64,000 bases of DNA. It comes from Neolewinella litorea. GTDB taxonomy: Bacteria > Bacteroidota > Bacteroidia > Chitinophagales > Saprospiraceae. This document shows positions 60,083 through 64,000 of this stretch, one piece after another. Location: the NCBI RefSeq assembly GCF_004803465.1, contig NZ_SRSF01000001.1, forward strand, positions 372,501 through 436,500, written 5' to 3'. Made by a program: the position numbers and the translations under genes. Positions within the stretch are counted from its first letter, which is position 1, and each line of letters begins with the position of its first letter. The notes under the pieces were generated by a model. That model was not told the DNA's origin. It worked only from the letters and a program-made list of their open reading frames with translations, and did no database searches.

Positions 60083-62005
60083 ATGCGCCTCGTCTGTGTC
60101 CTTCTGCTCCTCTCATTCACCTGTCTACTTACCGCTCAGGATGAAGCCGACTTCTATACCCTGGAAAAAGTGACTATACCCGAGGACATTAAGCTCGAGG
60201 TCGGGGGCATGGATTTCCTTCCCGACGGTACCCTGGCCGTGACCACGCGTCGCGGGGAGGTCTGGATGATTGCCGATCCAACGGGTGAACCATCCTATTC
60301 CCTCTTCGCGCGCGGATTGCACGAGCCCCTGGGCCTGAGCGCCCACGACGGTGCGATCTACGTGGCCCAGCGGGGGGAAGTAACGAAGCTAACGGATCGC
60401 GACGGTGACGGCACCGCAGACGTTTACGAGACGGTCTACGATATGCCCCTCACGGGCAACTACCACGAGTACCACTACGGGCCGCTCTTTCAGCCCGACG
60501 GGACCTTCCTTACCACCCGGAACGTGGGCTGGGAAGGCAGGGGAGTGAGCAAGTCACCATTCCGGGGTTGGATGATGCAGTATGATCCCGACAGCAAAGT
60601 CCTTACCCCCTACGCGGCGGGTATGCGGAGTCCGGCCGGCTTCGGCACCAACCTGGAGGGGGATGTTTTTGTGGCCGAAAACCAGGGCGACTGGATAGGG
60701 TCCGGGCGAATCACCCATCTGAAGAAAGGGGACTTTGCCGGCCACCCCGCCAGTTTGCGGTGGGCCACGGAAAAGGGATCGGAAGTGAACCTCAAAGAGA
60801 ACGACCTGAACGACGACTTCAAGACCATGTACCAGGCCCGCAAGGACCTGGGCAACGTCAAACTGCCCGCGGTGTGGTTCCCCCACGGCATCCTGGGCAT
60901 TTCCACGGCGGGTATACTGGCCGACCGCACGGAGGGGGCCTTCGGCCCATTTGCCGGTCAGCTGCTGGTAAGCGACCAGGGGCAGAGCAAGATCATGCGC
61001 GTGGCTTTGGAAAAGGTCGATGGCGAGTACCAGGGCGTGGTGTTTCCTTTCCGCGAGGGATTCAGTTCCGGTTTGCTGCGGCTGAACTTCGGTCCGGACA
61101 ACGCCCTCTACGCCGGCCAGACCGCCCGCGGCTGGGCCGCTACCGGGGGTGAGGAATTTGCCCTCGAACGATTGAAGTGGACCGGTAAGGTTCCCTTCGA
61201 AATGTACGCGGTGCGGGCTACGGAGGATGGTTTTGCGATTGAGTTCACCAAGCCCCTCACCCCGGGCAGCGTGCGTCCTTCGAGTTTCAATATTCAGAAT
61301 TTCACCTATTTGTACCACCACAATTACGGCAGCCCGGTAGTCGATATCCAGGAGAACGCCGTAACCAGCGCCGAACTCCAGCCCGACGGTAAAACGGTCC
61401 GGGTACGGGTGGAAGGGTTCCGGCCCGGCTACATTTACGAGATAAAACTGGCCGGACTGCGCAGCGCGGCGGGCGACAATCTGCTGCATGACTTCGGCTA
61501 CTACACGCTCAATGCCATACCGGGTGGTGGCGCCGTGGCCGCATCTACCGACCAAAACCTGGCGGCGGAAGAGGGCTCCGCCAAGCGCACCACCGAAATG
61601 CCCGCCGACTGGAACGGCACTTTTGATGAGGAGATCGTGCTGGAATCGGCGCTAGGCATGAAATTCAAGCAGCAGTACCTGACCGCGGCCCCCGGAGCAA
61701 AAATCAAATTCACCTTCCGCAACCCGGACGATATGGAGCACAATTTCGTCCTGACCAGCGGTAAGATGGGCGACCGGGTAGGATTGGCGGCCCTGGACCT
61801 CGGACTTAAGGGCCCCGCTATGGACTACATTCCGGACATGCCTGAGGTCCTGGTGCACACCGAACTGGTGGCCCCCGAAACGGAAGACACGATCTACTTC
61901 ACCGCTCCCACCAAGCCCGGCACCTACGAATACGTCTGTACCGTGCCGGGGCACTACAAGGTGATGCGGGGCGTACTCGTCGTGAAAGGATCACCGTCGA
62001 AATAG
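60083..62005 (+). CDS. Exported sorbosone-dehydrogenase-like beta-propeller with C-terminal cupredoxin
   Basis: The 640-residue protein has a signal peptide (MRLVCVLLLLSFTCLLTAQ). A six-bladed propeller of the PQQ/glucose-sorbosone dehydrogenase type follows (about 25-370): LEVGGMDFLPDGTLAVTTRR, GLHEPLGLSAHDGAIYVAQR, AGMRSPAGFGTNLEGDVFVA and WFPHGILGISTAGIL. The last 120 residues are an azurin-like domain with type 1 copper ligands His553, Cys619, His624 and Met628 (MEHNFVL; CTVPGHYKVM). Such proteins oxidise sugars and pass electrons to copper, acting in the periplasm. The start at 60083 gives the signal peptide; a longer frame overlaps the PA14 gene. No haem motif is seen. Confidence 0.88.
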   Translation: MRLVCVLLLLSFTCLLTAQDEADFYTLEKVTIPEDIKLEVGGMDFLPDGTLAVTTRRGEVWMIADPTGEPSYSLFARGLHEPLGLSAHDGAIYVAQRGEVTKLTDRDGDGTADVYETVYDMPLTGNYHEYHYGPLFQPDGTFLTTRNVGWEGRGVSKSPFRGWMMQYDPDSKVLTPYAAGMRSPAGFGTNLEGDVFVAENQGDWIGSGRITHLKKGDFAGHPASLRWATEKGSEVNLKENDLNDDFKTMYQARKDLGNVKLPAVWFPHGILGISTAGILADRTEGAFGPFAGQLLVSDQGQSKIMRVALEKVDGEYQGVVFPFREGFSSGLLRLNFGPDNALYAGQTARGWAATGGEEFALERLKWTGKVPFEMYAVRATEDGFAIEFTKPLTPGSVRPSSFNIQNFTYLYHHNYGSPVVDIQENAVTSAELQPDGKTVRVRVEGFRPGYIYEIKLAGLRSAAGDNLLHDFGYYTLNAIPGGGAVAASTDQNLAAEEGSAKRTTEMPADWNGTFDEEIVLESALGMKFKQQYLTAAPGAKIKFTFRNPDDMEHNFVLTSGKMGDRVGLAALDLGLKGPAMDYIPDMPEVLVHTELVAPETEDTIYFTAPTKPGTYEYVCTVPGHYKVMRGVLVVKGSPSK

Positions 62006-62014
62006 TTCCTCCAC

Positions 62015-63148
62015 CTAATTCCTGCCCACCAGGACGCTGACGGCATTGCCACCAAAGCCGGTAGCATTGACCAGGAATCGATTCGGGCCGGGGAGGGATG
62101 CGATGTTTTCGGCGAGATGGGGCAGCGGAAGGTATTCCTGCCCCTCCAACAGTGCCAAACCCGCTACAAGCGCCAGGGGCCCGCTCGCACCGAAGGTGTG
62201 TCCGGTAGCCCACTTGAACGAGGTTACGGGTGGCGTCGAATCAGGGAACACCTGGTTGATGGCTTCCCGTTCGGCGGCGTCGCCCCGGGCGGTACCGGGG
62301 GCGTGGGCGATCACAAAATCCGGCATCGCGTCTTGTCCACCGACGGCCTGACGCATAGCTTGCTGCAGGGCGAGCCCTTCCCGACTGATGCCGGTGGAAC
62401 TGCCGGCGCGTTCCCGCGCAGCACCTAGTCCAGTTATCGCGTACCGGTGTCGGGGGACCAATCTTTCCAGCGCCAGAAAAGCCGCGCCCTCACCGACCAC
62501 CATCCCGGAAGGCGGACTGTCGAAGGGCCGGCAGGCAGCTTGGGTAGTCCGACCGGGGACAGGAGCATATACCCTCAGAGCCTCCATCTGGCGAAGCGTG
62601 AAGGGCGTAAGTGGAGCTTCGGTGCCGCCCACCAGCACCCGGTCCGCGAGCCCGGCGCCCAACAGTCCGATACCATGCAGGAGGGCGTGGAAGCCACTCG
62701 AGCAGGTTACGCTTACCCCACTACTGAGGCTTCCGGTACCGAAATACTCCGCCACCGCGAAGGCAATGCTGCCCAGGGTGGTTTGTGGGGAGGTGCGGAC
62801 GGGGGGCTTACCGTCGGCCGCGAAATTTGCGTAGGAGGCTTCCCAGGTTTCGGTCGGTCCGCGCGAGCACCCCACAATGACGGCAAAATCCTTACCCTGC
62901 CACCCGGCTTCCCGTACCGCCTGATCCGCGGCGTGTAATCCCAGTAAACTGCTCCGGTCCAGATAATGGGCTTCACCAAAGGATTCAATCTCCGGGTGTG
63001 GAGGCAGGATAGGAACGGCGTAGACAGGCAGACCGGTGGTCTCGTCTATTTGCCAGGAGGGGATCCCCGAACGCAATGTCAGGGCCTGTGCACCGGCATC
63101 AGTCCCGGCCGCCGAGATTGTCCCGGTTCCTGCAATGGCGTACCTCAT
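62015..63148 (-). CDS. Beta-ketoacyl synthase (KAS I/II-like)
   Basis: The 377-residue thiolase-fold enzyme has the catalytic triad Cys149 (VTCSSGFHALL), His282 (AHAPGTARGDAAE) and His317 (WATGHTFGASGPLAL), as in FabF-type condensing enzymes. It is slightly shorter than typical FabF. It extends acyl chains on acyl carrier protein. Its ATG overlaps the stop of the upstream BioF/KBL-type gene as ATGA, so the two are co-translated. This link suggests a dedicated route, for example biotin precursor or aminoacyl-lipid synthesis, not bulk fatty-acid synthesis (inference). Confidence 0.88.
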   Translation of the reverse strand: MRYAIAGTGTISAAGTDAGAQALTLRSGIPSWQIDETTGLPVYAVPILPPHPEIESFGEAHYLDRSSLLGLHAADQAVREAGWQGKDFAVIVGCSRGPTETWEASYANFAADGKPPVRTSPQTTLGSIAFAVAEYFGTGSLSSGVSVTCSSGFHALLHGIGLLGAGLADRVLVGGTEAPLTPFTLRQMEALRVYAPVPGRTTQAACRPFDSPPSGMVVGEGAAFLALERLVPRHRYAITGLGAARERAGSSTGISREGLALQQAMRQAVGGQDAMPDFVIAHAPGTARGDAAEREAINQVFPDSTPPVTSFKWATGHTFGASGPLALVAGLALLEGQEYLPLPHLAENIASLPGPNRFLVNATGFGGNAVSVLVGRN

Positions 63149-64000
63149 ACGGAATGCATTTCCATTCCCCCCCGGAGGGCAGTGGTCAGTTGATCGATCT
63201 CCGCTTCCGTATTGTACGCGTGGAGGCAGATGCGCAGTCGCTCCGTACCCCGGGGCACGGATGGGGAGCGGATTCCCTTGACCAAAAGGCCACGTTCGAG
63301 CAATTGCTTTTCTAAAGCCATCACCCGGTCGTTGCCGGGCAGATGCATGATCTGAATGGGGCCGTCCATCACCGGAATGGATGATCCGAGTTCGGAACCA
63401 ATGCGCGTGCAGTAATGATCGATGACGTGCTGGAGCTGCTGGCGCAGGGTACTTTGCTCCAAATCCAGCAGACGGTACACTTCCGCAAGTCCGGCCAGTT
63501 GAGCGGGGCGCGGCGCGGTGGTAAAAATGAAGGGCCGACTGAAATTGATGAGGTAATCCCGCAGCGACCGGCTACCCACCACGGCCGCGCCGTGAAAGCC
63601 CGGTGCCTTGCCGTAAGTGACTACGCTCGCAAATATCCGGTCCTGGAGTTGCTGATCGGCAACACACCCGGCACCTTTGGGGCCGTCGATCCCGATGGCG
63701 TGGGCTTCGTCCACGATGAGGTGGGCCCCAGCCTGATCGCACGCTTGGGCCAGTTCGGTAAGCGGGGCCTGGTCGCCGTCCATGCTGAATCGGCTTTCGG
63801 TGACGAAGAAGCTTTGTCCTTCCCCGTCGCGCGCCGCGTCGAGTAACCGCCGGGCCTGGCTTACGGAATTGTGCCGGCACCGGCGCGCCGCCGCCCCGCT
63901 GAGACGGATGCCGTCACGCAGACTGGCGTGGATAAGCTCGTCGTAGACGATGGTGTCGGTGCGACGGGCGATGCAGCTGAGCAACCCGAGATTGGCGGTG
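63145..64000 (-). CDS. BioF/KBL-type alpha-oxoamine synthase (5' end beyond right edge)
   Basis: The frame is open from the right edge to TGA (complement of 63145-63147) and gives about 285 residues. It begins inside the enzyme at TANLGLLSCIARRTDTIVYD, which is the start of the PLP fold in BioF. Then come ELIHASLRDGIRLSGA, VTESRFSMDGDQAPL, LIVDEAHAIGIDGPKGAG, and the PLP-lysine motif VTYGKAPGFHGAAV. Family members condense an amino acid with an acyl-CoA: BioF (alanine, biotin), KBL (glycine) or SPT-like (serine). The overlap with a ketoacyl synthase favours BioF, but the N terminus is missing. Confidence 0.85.
   Translation of the reverse strand, partial: TANLGLLSCIARRTDTIVYDELIHASLRDGIRLSGAAARRCRHNSVSQARRLLDAARDGEGQSFFVTESRFSMDGDQAPLTELAQACDQAGAHLIVDEAHAIGIDGPKGAGCVADQQLQDRIFASVVTYGKAPGFHGAAVVGSRSLRDYLINFSRPFIFTTAPRPAQLAGLAEVYRLLDLEQSTLRQQLQHVIDHYCTRIGSELGSSIPVMDGPIQIMHLPGNDRVMALEKQLLERGLLVKGIRSPSVPRGTERLRICLHAYNTEAEIDQLTTALRGGMEMHSV

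Noticed and set aside
1-64000. tRNA, rRNA, tmRNA, RNase P RNA or an FMN riboswitch before the riboflavin genes
   Set aside because: I looked in the gaps between genes for conserved stems and consensus loops and found none. A tRNAscan/Infernal run would settle it.

Overview
This window is a stretch of chromosome from a GC-rich member of the Bacteroidota, most likely a Saprospiraceae/Lewinella-type bacterium (inference). Type IX secretion signatures support this: two proteins carry C-terminal sorting domains and one is a PorP/SprF-family protein. Other support comes from a futalosine-pathway enzyme (MqnB), DUF547, DUF1573, DUF1080 and DUF2490 families, a YajC-YbbR block, and many copies of the Bacteroidota -7 promoter element TAnnTTTG. 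No rRNA, tRNA, prophage, insertion sequence or CRISPR array was seen.

Layout. 1-3.5 kb: a START-like protein, then a DUF1080 plus Tat-exported Gfo/Idh/MocA sugar operon. 3.6-13.3 kb: housekeeping genes (a RibF-glycosyltransferase fusion, IlvC, GlpD, a membrane protein, MutS2, Mrp). 12.6-17.9 kb, minus strand: MqnB, a RecB/AddA-like helicase and IlvA. 18-23.8 kb: RimM, a T9SS cargo protein, then a minus-strand DUF547/GH31/riboflavin synthase run. 23.8-24.9 kb: a gene-poor region holding what looks like three tandem small-RNA units on the minus strand. 24.9-35.6 kb: macrodomain protein, thioredoxin-like protein, PorP/SprF protein, a Cys-less NlpC/P60 protein, OtsA-OtsB fusion, SDR, SpeA, acyl-CoA dehydrogenase, VOC and OsmC proteins. 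35.8-45.9 kb: a large T9SS surface protein with an AT-rich core, an S24 repressor, an EEP-family protein, an exported PEP-synthase-like protein, a deoxynucleoside kinase, an outer-membrane protein and dihydroorotase. 46-54.7 kb: secreted subtilase, AroK, DUF1573-YajC-YbbR, a secreted MORN-metacaspase and an M14 peptidase, followed by a palindromic tandem repeat. 55-62 kb: DUF2490, an MBL lipoprotein, and a group of exported sugar-type proteins (Tat TIM-barrel, PA14 lipoprotein, beta-propeller plus cupredoxin). 62-64 kb: a ketoacyl synthase overlapping a BioF/KBL-type enzyme that runs off the right edge.

Two themes connect the genes. The first is extracytoplasmic work on sugars and proteins: DUF1080, Gfo/Idh, TIM-barrel, PA14 and cupredoxin proteins, two secreted peptidases, a metacaspase and T9SS cargo. 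The second is gene expression: in at least eight genes the -7 element lies only 3-7 nt before the start codon, which predicts leaderless mRNAs. The strongest undescribed candidate is the tandem small-RNA array at 23.84-24.80 kb, where each unit has an upstream palindrome, a -7 element (weak in the leftmost unit) and a GC-rich hairpin with a U-tract.
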